Origin: Pontibacter anaerobius
GTDB taxonomy: Bacteria; Bacteroidota; Bacteroidia; Cytophagales; Hymenobacteraceae
Direction: 5' to 3'
Assembly: GCF_026241195.1 (NCBI RefSeq)
Contig: NZ_JAPFQO010000001.1
Span: 496,001-560,000 of the forward strand
Length of the DNA: 64,000 nucleotides
Shown one piece after another: positions 33,638-41,879 of the stretch; positions within the stretch are counted from its first letter, which is position 1, and each line of letters starts with the position of its first letter. Made by a program: the position numbers and the translations under genes. The notes under the pieces are model-generated. The model was not told the DNA's origin and made no database searches. It saw only the letters and a list, made by a program, of their open reading frames with translations.

Positions 33638-34645
33638 ATGAATGACAAACTCGGACTGCCTGTAGGCACAACGCTGGACAGGTTTATCATGAGAAAGCAA
33701 GAGGACTTCCCGTACGCAACGGGGGAGCTGTCTCAATTGCTTCGCGACATTGCCCTGGCGGCTAAAATCGTTAACCGCGAAATTAACCGTGCAGGCCTGC
33801 TGGATGTTACCGGCGCCTATGGCCAGCAAAACGTGCAGGGCGAGGACCAGCAGAAGCTGGACGTGATCGCAAACATCCGCTTTATACGTGCCTTGCGCAA
33901 CGGCGGCGAAGTATGCACCATCATTTCGGAAGAGGAAGATGATGCGATCCAAACGGGCAACACCAAGGGCAAGTACATCGTTGCCATCGACCCGCTGGAC
34001 GGTTCTTCCAACATCGACGTGAACGTGTCTATCGGTACCATCTTCTCGATCTACCGGCGCACTTCTGAGCAAGGCTGCGATGGCACCATGGACGACTGCC
34101 TGCAGCCAGGTATAAACCAGGTAGGCGCGGGCTATATCATCTATGGCTCGTCTACCATGCTGGTGTACACCACAGGCAACGGCGTAAACGGCTTTACCTA
34201 CGACCCTACACTGGGCGAGTTCTTCCTTTCGCACCCTAACATCTGCACCCCAAAATCAGGTAAGATCTACTCTATTAACGAGGGTACTTACAACTTCTTT
34301 CCTGAAGGCGTGAAGCAGTATGTTACCTATTGCAAGGATAACGAGTACTCGGCCCGCTACATTGGCTCGCTGGTTGGAGATTTCCACCGTAACCTGCTGA
34401 AGGGTGGCATCTACATTTACCCATCCACCTCCAAGGCGCCAAAAGGCAAGCTGCGCCTTATGTACGAGTGCAATGCGCTGGCGTTTATTGTGGAGCAGGC
34501 AGGCGGAAAGGCTACGAACGGCTCTGAGCGTATTATGGAACTGGTGCCAACAGAGCTGCACCAACGCTGCCCGCTGTTTATCGGCTCCCCGGAGATGGTA
34601 GACAAGGCAGAGGAGTTCCTGAAGGCAGAAGTAGAAGTAAACTAA
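33638..34645 (+). CDS. fbp: Class I fructose-1,6-bisphosphatase
   Basis: The enzyme dephosphorylates fructose-1,6-bisphosphate, the committed step of gluconeogenesis. The 335-residue protein matches the class I family in length. The metal site [10 protein letters not shown] (118-127) and ISEEEDD (97-103) are present. The sugar-phosphate segments [19 protein letters not shown] and [20 protein letters not shown] are present, followed by [10 protein letters not shown]. It is monocistronic, with a matching promoter and terminator. Confidence 0.97.
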   Translation: MNDKLGLPVGTTLDRFIMRKQEDFPYATGELSQLLRDIALAAKIVNREINRAGLLDVTGAYGQQNVQGEDQQKLDVIANIRFIRALRNGGEVCTIISEEEDDAIQTGNTKGKYIVAIDPLDGSSNIDVNVSIGTIFSIYRRTSEQGCDGTMDDCLQPGINQVGAGYIIYGSSTMLVYTTGNGVNGFTYDPTLGEFFLSHPNICTPKSGKIYSINEGTYNFFPEGVKQYVTYCKDNEYSARYIGSLVGDFHRNLLKGGIYIYPSTSKAPKGKLRLMYECNALAFIVEQAGGKATNGSERIMELVPTELHQRCPLFIGSPEMVDKAEEFLKAEVEVN

Positions 34646-34690
34646 CCCAACCCAAACATCTGGAATTAGTAATCTAACAACAGCATCACA

Positions 34691-34725
34691 AAGGCAGAAG
34701 GCGTAAAAGCTTTCTGCCTTTTTTG
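34691..34725 (+). terminator. Terminator of fbp
   Basis: AAGGCAGAA pairs with TTCTGCCTT across an ~11-base loop and is followed by a T run. Confidence 0.85.
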
Positions 34726-34737
34726 TTGCAGGAGCTT

Positions 34738-35046
34738 TTAGCGGCCGCTGTACCGCAGCCGTATCTCGGCTTTCTGTATCTCTCGCTTAAGTATAAGGCG
34801 GGCAATGCGGGTTGCAATAATCTCCTCGTCAGCATCTACCATGGCTTGTTTCACCTTTTGCTCGTCCACATCAATGCGGTAGAGGATGTGCAGCAGACGG
34901 CTGAAATCGTTGCGGAGGAGCTGCTGTACGATATGTGCAATCTTAAACTCCAGCGCCTCCAGGTTGGAAGAAGGCAGGTTGTCTACCTCAAAAATGCGCT
35001 GCAGGTGATTGATGGTACCCGTAAGTATGGCAGGAGAGTATGGCAT
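34738..35046 (-). CDS. Conserved hypothetical small protein
   Basis: A 102-residue, mostly helical cytoplasmic protein: NHLQRIFEVDNLPSSNLEAL, FKIAHIVQQLLRNDFSRLLH, ILYRIDVDEQKVKQAMVDAD and a basic C-terminus ending KREIQKAEIRLRYSGR. It resembles the short Bacteroidota proteins of unknown function found near core genes. The helical N-terminal segment followed by a phosphatase-like 'DxDE' stretch has no clear assignment. Codon use fits the neighbourhood. Confidence 0.75.
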   Translation of the reverse strand: MPYSPAILTGTINHLQRIFEVDNLPSSNLEALEFKIAHIVQQLLRNDFSRLLHILYRIDVDEQKVKQAMVDADEEIIATRIARLILKREIQKAEIRLRYSGR

Positions 35047-35159
35047 GCGGCAAAGGTAACTTAAAAACTCAGACTCGGTTTGCTGCAGGGGATGGCCGTT
35101 TGTGGTGAAGCTTGCCTGCAGGTATACTTCTGCAAAAGTATGGAATTGCTGTATACGAA

Positions 35160-35186
35160 AAAGGCCCTCTGTGTGAGAGGGCCTTT
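35160..35186 (-). terminator. Terminator of the DUF5606 gene
   Basis: AAAGGCCCTCT pairs with AGAGGGCCTTT around a five-base loop. On the minus strand five T follow. It overlaps the end region of the gene's 3' side by only a few bases. Confidence 0.85.
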
Positions 35187-35189
35187 CTG

Positions 35190-35711
35190 TTATTCTTTTT
35201 TCTTGGTAGCCTTTTTCTCGGCCGGGGCTTTCTTTTCTGAAGCTGCTTTTTTCTCAGCAGGAGCCTTCTTTTCAGCCTTAGGTTTTTCTTCTGCCTCTGA
35301 TTCAGACTTGGCTGGCGCTGTAAAGCCAACATACTTTTTAACGATGGTGTACCAGGTGGCCAGCTTTTTCATGTCTGACACATACACACGGTCATCATCG
35401 TAGTTTGGCAGCACGCTGGCCATAAACTCTTTGTAGTCCTCGTTACCCGGCTTATCGCTAAGCGGCAGTTTATCGCCGTACTTCTCGTTTACACGGTCAA
35501 ATACTTCTGCCAGCGGCACGGTGCCCTCCCCATCAGTAGTATAAATGGAAATCTCGTCGAGCAGCGACATGCGGTGGCGCGCCTGCGCTACCATCGTCTT
35601 TGGGTTCTCCTCCAGGCTCTCTAAAATCACACCGGTGCGCGTAGGCTTTACTACACGGTAAAGGCCGCTCTGGCCAGAAACTGCTGCAACTTGTCTTAAA
35701 TCAATAGGCAT
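35190..35711 (-). CDS. DUF5606 protein with Lys/Ala-rich tail
   Basis: The 173-residue protein has a conserved N-terminal domain (1-140): IDLRQVAAVSGQSGLYRVVK, GVILESLEENPKTMVA and LLDEISIYTTDGEGTVPL. This is recognisable as the Bacteroidota-specific DUF5606. A tail (~143-173) of repeating EKKAPAEKKA units follows, resembling histone-H1-like or nucleic-acid-binding tails. No function is established; RNA or DNA association is suggested only by the basic tail. The tandem codon repeats in the tail may vary in length between strains. Confidence 0.9.
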   Translation of the reverse strand: MPIDLRQVAAVSGQSGLYRVVKPTRTGVILESLEENPKTMVAQARHRMSLLDEISIYTTDGEGTVPLAEVFDRVNEKYGDKLPLSDKPGNEDYKEFMASVLPNYDDDRVYVSDMKKLATWYTIVKKYVGFTAPAKSESEAEEKPKAEKKAPAEKKAASEKKAPAEKKATKKKE

Positions 35712-35732
35712 AGGTAATATGTCTGTTTTGTT

Positions 35733-36140
35733 TTATAATTTAAATACGATCGGGATGCTGGCATCCACGCCAAAGCCCGGCGCCTTAAACTTAAGCAGCT
35801 TGGCCACACGTAAGGCTTCCTCGCCGGTGCCTGCACCTGCATTGCGCAACACCTTAAAGTTGGTCGTAGACCCGTCAGGGTTCACGGTGAAGCTGATGAT
35901 GCAGTCGCCCTGCACACGGTTGCGTTTGGCCAGCATCGGGTACTGCAACTCCTTATAAATAGCCTTATACATGGCTTCCTGGCCACCTTCGTAGAAGTCG
36001 GCCACAGGTATGGCCTTGTCAGGCACCCAGGTATTGTCTTCTGCCGATGCCTGCGCGGTTGCTTTGCCGCCGCTCTGGGCGTTTGCCGTTACTGCCAGAA
36101 AGGCAAATAAAATAAACAAAAATGAAATTTTGGTTCTCAT
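35733..36140 (-). CDS. TonB C-terminal-domain protein (secreted)
   Basis: From ATG 36140 the protein has 135 residues. A cleavable signal peptide (MRTKISFLFILFAFLAVTANAQ) precedes a short linker and a TonB C-terminal domain (about 55-135): GGQEAMYKAIYKELQYPMLA, QGDCIISFTVNPDGSTTNFK and EALRVAKLLKFKAPG. It lacks the long proline-rich spacer and N-terminal anchor of a full TonB, so energy transduction is doubtful; a periplasmic partner-binding role is likelier. An ATG four codons upstream is less probable. Confidence 0.88.
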   Translation of the reverse strand: MRTKISFLFILFAFLAVTANAQSGGKATAQASAEDNTWVPDKAIPVADFYEGGQEAMYKAIYKELQYPMLAKRNRVQGDCIISFTVNPDGSTTNFKVLRNAGAGTGEEALRVAKLLKFKAPGFGVDASIPIVFKL

Positions 36141-36218
36141 AAGGGTAAACATTTAAAATTTTCTACATCACGGTTACAGCTGCCACACAAGTTAAATGTT
36201 AACCATTGTCCGTTTTGC

Positions 36219-36827
36219 TCAGCTTTGGTTTTGCATCTGCGCGTTCACCTCTTCTATAAAGTTGAGGATCTCGTCGCGGCCAACCTGCTTTTCGGCGGAT
36301 GTGCGGAACATCTGGGGTAGCTCGTCCCATGTTTCACGCAGTTTACGCTGCCACGCGGCTATGGTTGAGTCTGTCTTGGTAGCCGACTGCTTGTCGAGCT
36401 TCGTGAACACCATCACAAACGGCACACCCATAGTTCCGAGGTGGTTTATAAAGTCCAGGTCCTGTGCCATAGGCTCGTGGCGGCTGTCTATGAGCACAAA
36501 CACGCATGTCAGGTTCTCCCGTTTCTGCAGGTAGAAATTGATCATGCGGCGCCACTCATCGCGGGAGCTTTTGCTCACCTTGGCGTAACCGTAGCCCGGA
36601 AGGTCCACCAGGTACCACTCGTTATTAATAAGAAAATGGTTGATTAGCTGCGTTTTGCCTGGCTGCGCCGAAGTTTTGGCTAGCTTCTTCTGCTCGGTAA
36701 GCATGTTAATGAGCGACGACTTGCCAACGTTTGAGCGGCCTATAAAAGCATACTCCGGCTTATCGGGGGCTGGGCAAGCCTCCACCTTGGTGTTACTCAT
36801 TAAGAATTTGGCTTCCTTGATAACCAT
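36219..36827 (-). CDS. engB: Ribosome biogenesis GTP-binding protein EngB/YsxC/YihA
   Basis: An essential GTPase for 50S ribosome assembly. The 202-residue protein has the G1 motif GRSNVGKSSL (30-39), G3 DLPGYG and G4 TKLD. The N-terminus (IKEAKFLMSNTKVEACP) is of normal family length, so the first ATG was kept. The C-terminal helix ends in the typical NFIEEVNAQ. It is followed 67 bases later by the TonB-like gene. Confidence 0.96.
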   Translation of the reverse strand: MVIKEAKFLMSNTKVEACPAPDKPEYAFIGRSNVGKSSLINMLTEQKKLAKTSAQPGKTQLINHFLINNEWYLVDLPGYGYAKVSKSSRDEWRRMINFYLQKRENLTCVFVLIDSRHEPMAQDLDFINHLGTMGVPFVMVFTKLDKQSATKTDSTIAAWQRKLRETWDELPQMFRTSAEKQVGRDEILNFIEEVNAQMQNQS

Positions 36828-37402
36828 GCTATAGCTTTTTGTGGTTGTGGTAAAATTAATTCCGCTGTGTACAGGGAGCGGGAAAGTACCTGTTGGCGCC
36901 TCTCTTTTTGGAAGAGGGCATAAGTATAAACCCCAAAGGTAACAAATTAATTCTCCACCGCCGGCGTATGCTGCGGCCGTACGTTTGAGTAACGCAGAAA
37001 CAGGCAGAACATTTTATAAAGTTTTAAACACCGCTGCACCTCCCTGACTCATACTTATATAGCACCTGTCAGGCTAAAAGTTGTCTGATTTGTGGATAAA
37101 TATCGTTTGTTAATATAATATATTGTATATATTTGCTGTCGATTCAATTTCGTGTGAGTAACTTTATACCTAAGCCTCCTTTGCTGGCAGGCACACCGAA
37201 AAGCCCGCTTACTCTTTTCGGCTGACCTAACGTACACAGGTCAAAAGTTTTATGGGGGAGATGTGAATTTTACATATACTAAAATTTATATATCTCGTAT
37301 AGATGCAGGAACTGCTGTGCCCGTCCGTGTGGGCTGCATGGTTTTCCGAAATTTTTACAATCACCACAAACATTTAGGAAAGTATAACAAACCCTTTATC
37401 AC
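36828..37402. other. 575-base intergenic region, promoter and long leader
   Basis: No credible gene is seen. The left part is the 5' side of engB. The right part carries a promoter at 37106-37135 and then ~260 A/T-rich bases up to the PorE-like gene. An eight-base perfect hairpin (CCGAAAAG/CTTTTCGG, 37197-37222) and a run of A/T (37262-37300) lie in the putative leader. No known riboswitch pattern was recognised. Confidence 0.6.
37106..37135 (+). promoter_or_regulatory. Predicted promoter of the PorE-like gene
   Basis: TTTG at 37106-37109, an 18-base spacer and TATATTTG at 37128-37135, both exact. The resulting leader would be about 260 bases. Confidence 0.6.
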
Positions 37403-39394
37403 ATGAATAATTTAGCCAAATCGTTCTCGCGGGTTTCTCTGCTGCTTGCCCTGGTATGCCTTCTGGCAGCCTCTGCATCGGCGCAAAGCACCAGGAAACA
37501 AATGCGAACTGCCAACAAGTTCTTTAAAAAAGAGAATTACCGTGCTGCCCTGCCTTATTATGACCAGGTGCTTACGGCTGATCCGAACAACGCCAAAGCG
37601 CTGTATTTCGCAGGTATCAGCTACCTGACCTTCGATAAGGAGAAGTCGGCGGATTACCTGTACCGTGCCTATGAGCTGAAGCCAAACCTGGACAGAGAAA
37701 TGGAGTACTGGCTGGGACGTGCCGACCATATCAACTACCGCTTCGATAGCGCTATTGATCACTTCCAGAACTATCAGAAAACAATCAAAGAGCGTAACGT
37801 TGAGCGTAAGGAGGAAGTGGCACAGCTGATCCAGTATGCCAAGAACGCGAAGCGTGAGGTTGCCAACCCGAAAGACGTGTTCGTGAAGAACCTGGGTGGC
37901 GATGTGAACACTGCCTTCTCGGAGCATAGCCCGGTTATCTCTTCTGACTACAACTACCTGCTGTTCACTTCCCGCTCTGAGGAAGCCACAGGCGGGAAGG
38001 CCGCTGAGGACGGTGAGTACTACGAGGATATTTTTGAGACAACCCGTACCGGGGAGGACTCCTGGGAGAAGCCGCGTATTGTACCGGGTGCCCTGAACAG
38101 CGCCGGCCACGATGCCTCTATCCAGTTATTCGACAACGACACGAAACTGCTGCTCTACCAATCAACCAACAACGGCGACATCATGTTTTCTGAGCGCCAG
38201 GCTGATGGAAGCTGGGGCGCCCCTAAGAGCATCAGCGATAAGGTAAACACCCGCGACTTTGAGTCAGACGCTTACATCACGAAAGACGGAACAACCATGT
38301 TCTTCTCTACCAGCCACTACTCTGAGAACGGCGACCTGGACATCTACATGGTGCAGCGTAACAACAACGGCACCTGGGGCAACCCTAAGAGCCTTGGCAG
38401 AACCATCAATTCCCGTTTCGACGAAGACAGCCCATACCTGTCAGCTGACGGTACGCTGTACTTCGCATCACGTGGCCACAACAGCATGGGCGGATACGAT
38501 ATATTTGCTGCCAAGTATGACTCTGTGGCGCGCCGTTGGGGCCGTCCGGAAAACCTGGGCTCTCCGATCAACACGCCTGATGATGACACGTACTACCGTT
38601 TAGCTCCGGACGGAAGCTATGCTTACCTGTCGTCTTATCGCATTGGTGGCTACGGCGAGAAGGATATTTACACTATCAACTACATCAAGAACGCAGATGT
38701 AAAAGGCCGTGTACTGGTACAGGGCGATAGCACCCTGACACTGCCAGGCGTTGAGCTTACCTTTAATGGTGTACAGGCGGATAACCGCCCAATCTCTTAC
38801 CGTGATGTGAGCAAGCCAGATTCCGCTACCTATAGCGTAAACGTACTTTCAGGACGTAACTACCAGGTACAGCTGTCGCTTGACGGTGAAGTGCTGGAGA
38901 CGCAGGAGTTCGAAGTGCCAGTGGTACTGGACGACACTACCACCATCAGAAAAGATTTCTTTGTAACGCTGGAAGACTCTACTGCTGCCCGCATTGCACG
39001 CCGTGCACCGGATGCAGCTACCGGAGAGTTCAAGATGGAGAACATCTACTTCGCTACAGACAAGTATGACCTGCGCCCTGAGTCTATGGAGGAGCTGGAC
39101 AGAATTGCTGAGATCATGAAGGCTAACCCTAACCTAAACATCAGCATTGAAGGCCACACTGACTCTCGCGCCAGCGACTCTTACAACATGACACTGGGCC
39201 AGAACCGTGCGGACGCCGCCTTCGATTACCTGGTGGGCAAAGGCATCTCTGCTAAGCGCATGGTTACTGTAAGCTATGGCGAGAGCAGACCAGCTGTGCC
39301 AAACACTTCTGCTGACAACATGCAGCTGAACCGCAGAACGATCTTCAGAGTGCTGCAGCGCGACGAGATCCAGCAAGGCGAAGAAGTTCAGTAA
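37403..39394 (+). CDS. TPR-propeller-OmpA envelope protein (PorE-like)
   Basis: The 663-residue protein has a signal peptide (1-27, ending ASASAQ). TPR-like helices (30-125: RAALPYYDQVLTADPNNAKA) are followed by a WD40/PD40-type beta-propeller (~150-430: SSDYNYLLFTSRSEE, LYFASRGHNSMGGYDIF). A carboxypeptidase-regulatory-like segment (~440-530) precedes a C-terminal OmpA peptidoglycan-binding domain (~545-655, IEGHTDSRASDSYNM). This order is that of PorE of the type IX secretion system, which ties the translocon to peptidoglycan. The lipobox of PorE is not seen, so the identity is inferred. An OmpA-family relative of gliding genes is the alternative. Confidence 0.88.
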   Translation: MNNLAKSFSRVSLLLALVCLLAASASAQSTRKQMRTANKFFKKENYRAALPYYDQVLTADPNNAKALYFAGISYLTFDKEKSADYLYRAYELKPNLDREMEYWLGRADHINYRFDSAIDHFQNYQKTIKERNVERKEEVAQLIQYAKNAKREVANPKDVFVKNLGGDVNTAFSEHSPVISSDYNYLLFTSRSEEATGGKAAEDGEYYEDIFETTRTGEDSWEKPRIVPGALNSAGHDASIQLFDNDTKLLLYQSTNNGDIMFSERQADGSWGAPKSISDKVNTRDFESDAYITKDGTTMFFSTSHYSENGDLDIYMVQRNNNGTWGNPKSLGRTINSRFDEDSPYLSADGTLYFASRGHNSMGGYDIFAAKYDSVARRWGRPENLGSPINTPDDDTYYRLAPDGSYAYLSSYRIGGYGEKDIYTINYIKNADVKGRVLVQGDSTLTLPGVELTFNGVQADNRPISYRDVSKPDSATYSVNVLSGRNYQVQLSLDGEVLETQEFEVPVVLDDTTTIRKDFFVTLEDSTAARIARRAPDAATGEFKMENIYFATDKYDLRPESMEELDRIAEIMKANPNLNISIEGHTDSRASDSYNMTLGQNRADAAFDYLVGKGISAKRMVTVSYGESRPAVPNTSADNMQLNRRTIFRVLQRDEIQQGEEVQ

Positions 39395-39436
39395 AACAGA
39401 AAGTATGGCCTGAGCGCCAAAAGAACTATACTCCAG

Positions 39437-39471
39437 AAGCAGGCCGGGCACATGTCCGGCCTGCTTTTTTT
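39437..39471 (+). terminator. Terminator of the PorE-like gene
   Basis: AAGCAGGCCGG pairs with CCGGCCTGCTT around GCACATGT and is followed by T residues. Confidence 0.88.
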
Positions 39472-39513
39472 ATATTTTGGAACATAATCTGCGGATTATA
39501 GTTTTAGGTAGAG

Positions 39514-39521
39514 TATTTTTG
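39514..39521 (+). promoter_or_regulatory. Predicted -7 promoter box of ubiE-porT
   Basis: TATTTTTG (TAnnTTTG), 28 bases before the ubiE ATG at 39550. Confidence 0.5.
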
Positions 39522-39549
39522 CCCTGTTACAATCATTTTATCCCAACCC

Positions 39550-40272
39550 ATGGCGGTAGTACCATACAAAGACCAGAACGAGAACAAGAAGTCGCAGGTG
39601 GCCACAATGTTTAACAACATTGCCGGCAAGTACGATTTCCTGAACCACTTTTTGAGTGCTGGCATTGACATCATCTGGAGAAAAAAGGCCGTTAGCCTGC
39701 TGGCTCCCGAAAAACCGAAACAAGTACTGGATATTGCCACCGGCACCGCTGACTTTGCCATTGAGACGCTGCGCCTGAACCCGGATAAAATTACGGGGGT
39801 TGACATCTCGGAGGGTATGTTAGCTGTAGGGCGGGAAAAGCTGGCCAAACGCAGCCTCACCAACAAGATAGAGCTGCAGTACGGCGACTCGGAGAACCTG
39901 CCCTTTGCCGACAACACGTTTGACGCGATTACAGTGGCCTTTGGTGTGCGTAACTTTGAGAACCTGGAGAAAGGCCTGTCAGAGATGTACCGTGTGCTGA
40001 AGCCAGGGGGCATGGCTGTGGTGCTGGAGTTCTCCAAGCCGCGCAGCTTCCCGATGAAGCAGCTTTATCAATTTTATTTCAAGAATATACTACCAGTGGT
40101 AGGTAAACTCGTTTCTAAGGACAATGCTGCCTATACGTACCTGCCGGAATCAGTGCAGGCGTTCCCGGACGGGCAGAGTTTCCTTAACATATACCATAAA
40201 GTCGGATTCAGAAGCACGAAATGGCATTCACTCACATTTGGCATAAGCTCCATCTACACAGGCAAAAAGTAG
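39550..40272 (+). CDS. ubiE: Demethylmenaquinone methyltransferase / ubiquinone methylase
   Basis: The enzyme methylates demethylmenaquinone (MenG reaction), the last step of menaquinone synthesis, which feeds the respiratory chain. The 240-residue protein has the SAM motif [13 protein letters not shown], the [20 protein letters not shown] entry and the family blocks [19 protein letters not shown] and [18 protein letters not shown]. Downstream [15 protein letters not shown] and [14 protein letters not shown] close the fold. The porT gene begins inside its last codons, so the two are probably co-translated. Confidence 0.97.
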   Translation: MAVVPYKDQNENKKSQVATMFNNIAGKYDFLNHFLSAGIDIIWRKKAVSLLAPEKPKQVLDIATGTADFAIETLRLNPDKITGVDISEGMLAVGREKLAKRSLTNKIELQYGDSENLPFADNTFDAITVAFGVRNFENLEKGLSEMYRVLKPGGMAVVLEFSKPRSFPMKQLYQFYFKNILPVVGKLVSKDNAAYTYLPESVQAFPDGQSFLNIYHKVGFRSTKWHSLTFGISSIYTGKK

Positions 40273-40988
40273 CCCTTGGCAGCCTGTTTATACTTCTCCT
40301 GCTGCTTGGCGGCACGGCAGAGGCACAGCAAAAAGTAAAAGGCCTGAACAAGCAAGGCTATGACGATAAACCCGTGCATTACGGTTTTTACCTCGCCTTG
40401 CCGCTCACCAAGTATAACATCACGCACTCCCAGGTATATGCGGATCGCGTAGCATCGGGCGGTGAAGATGCGGTAAACGCTAAAAACGATCTTGGTTTTT
40501 ACACAGGCCTGGTGCTGAACGTGCGTCTGGCCGAATACCTGGATGCCCGCTTTGTGCCCGGTGTTGGCTTTTATGGCCGCACCATTGAGTTCAAGAATGT
40601 TGCCCTCCCTACTGTAGAGACGGCTGAGGTGATGTTTGAGACCATCAGCAACACAATGGTTGAGATGCCAGTGCTGTTAAAGTATAAATCCAAGCGCCGC
40701 TCTAACTACAGACCTTATATGGTGGCTGGTATAAAGCCTAGTATAGACCTGGGCAAGGCCAATAATGGGGCGAAAAATGAAAATATGCTGGAGGTAGAGA
40801 TCTTTGACCTGGCGCTGGAGTATGGCATCGGCATTGATATTTTCTACCCATACTTTAAGTTTGCCCCTGAGTTGCGCTTCTCGCATGGCCTGCTAAACCA
40901 GCACAAGCCTGTAGCAGGTAGTACCTATAGTGACTATATCCAGAAGCTGACCCACCACAACGTTTCACTCATACTGTTCTTCGAATAA
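40221..40988 (+). CDS. porT: PorT-family outer-membrane beta-barrel protein
   Basis: PorT is an outer-membrane barrel needed for type IX secretion. The 255-residue protein has an N-terminal hydrophobic signal ([19 protein letters not shown]) and barrel strands ([55 protein letters not shown]). It ends in the aromatic residue FFE, as barrel proteins do. It follows ubiE as in other Bacteroidota, which supports the name. The only ATG lies within ubiE, a 52-base overlap. The next gene, an SDR, starts two bases after its stop. Confidence 0.88.
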   Translation: MAFTHIWHKLHLHRQKVALGSLFILLLLLGGTAEAQQKVKGLNKQGYDDKPVHYGFYLALPLTKYNITHSQVYADRVASGGEDAVNAKNDLGFYTGLVLNVRLAEYLDARFVPGVGFYGRTIEFKNVALPTVETAEVMFETISNTMVEMPVLLKYKSKRRSNYRPYMVAGIKPSIDLGKANNGAKNENMLEVEIFDLALEYGIGIDIFYPYFKFAPELRFSHGLLNQHKPVAGSTYSDYIQKLTHHNVSLILFFE

Positions 40989-40990
40989 AG

Positions 40991-41743
40991 ATGACCAAGA
41001 TTGCTTTTGTTACCGGTGCCACCTCTGGCATTGGCCTTGCCACTGCCTTAGAGCTAGCCCACAAAGGATACCTCATTATAGCCACTGGCCGCCGCCGGGA
41101 GCGCCTGCAGGAATTACAAGAGAAATTAGGCGAAGACAACGTATACCCGCTGGTTTTTGACGTGCGCGACAAGGTGGCGGTAGTGGAGGCAGTGGCAGCG
41201 CTGCCTGATGCCTGGCGTAAGGTGGATGTGCTGGTGAACAACGCCGGTAACGCCCATGGCCTGGCACCCATACAAGATGGATCGGTGGATGATTGGGACG
41301 CCATGATTGACATCAACGTGAAGGGCCTGCTGTATGTAACCAAAGCCGTTCTGCCGTTGATGCTGGAGCGCGGTAAAGGGCATATCGTAAACATCGGCTC
41401 CATAGCCGGTAAAGAAGCCTACCCTAACGGAAACGTTTACTGCGCCTCCAAGCACGCTGTAGATGCCCTCTCCAAGGCCATGCGCATGGATCTGGTGCAA
41501 CAGGGCATTAAAGTATCCGAGGTGAATCCGGGCCTAGTGGAAACGGAGTTTTCCGAAGTGCGATTCAAGGGGGATACGGAACGTGCTGCCACTGTTTACC
41601 AAGGTTATGAGCCGTTGCAGGCCCAGGATATCGCCGAACTGATAGCCTTTATCGTGACACGCCCTGCCCACGTAAATCTGGCCGAAGTGCTGGTATTGCC
41701 CACAGCGCAGGCTTCGGCTACCATTGTGGTGAAAGAGCAGTAA
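40991..41743 (+). CDS. Short-chain dehydrogenase/reductase (YdfG-like)
   Basis: A 250-residue classical SDR with TGATSGIG (8-15), NNAGN and the catalytic IGSIAGKEAYPNGNVYCASK. The C-terminal half reads VNPGLVETEFSEVRFKGD. It resembles the YdfG/serine 3-dehydrogenase group, which reduces malonic semialdehyde or 3-hydroxy acids with NADP. The real substrate is unknown. It starts two bases after porT, so it is likely the third gene of ubiE-porT-SDR. Confidence 0.92.
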   Translation: MTKIAFVTGATSGIGLATALELAHKGYLIIATGRRRERLQELQEKLGEDNVYPLVFDVRDKVAVVEAVAALPDAWRKVDVLVNNAGNAHGLAPIQDGSVDDWDAMIDINVKGLLYVTKAVLPLMLERGKGHIVNIGSIAGKEAYPNGNVYCASKHAVDALSKAMRMDLVQQGIKVSEVNPGLVETEFSEVRFKGDTERAATVYQGYEPLQAQDIAELIAFIVTRPAHVNLAEVLVLPTAQASATIVVKEQ

Positions 41744-41762
41744 TAGCCCTAAACCCAAGAAG

Positions 41763-41820
41763 AAAGTACAAATCCCCGCCCTGTGAAGTGTAAGCTTCAA
41801 GGGGCGGGGATTTGTACTTT
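41763..41820. terminator. Very long perfect-arm hairpin terminating both sides
   Basis: AAAGTACAAATCCCCGCCC pairs with GGGCGGGGATTTGTACTTT, enclosing a second small hairpin (TGAAG/CTTCA). It lies between the convergent SDR and lipoprotein genes and can end both transcripts. Confidence 0.85.
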
Positions 41821-41879
41821 CTAATATGATATTGAAGCGAGGGATTTAAGGGTAAGCAGAGCGCACCTCACCAATTTAT

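Noticed and set aside
37136..37402. Riboswitch in the long leader of the PorE-like gene
   Set aside because: Only an eight-base hairpin is visible; no conserved aptamer motif was recognised.
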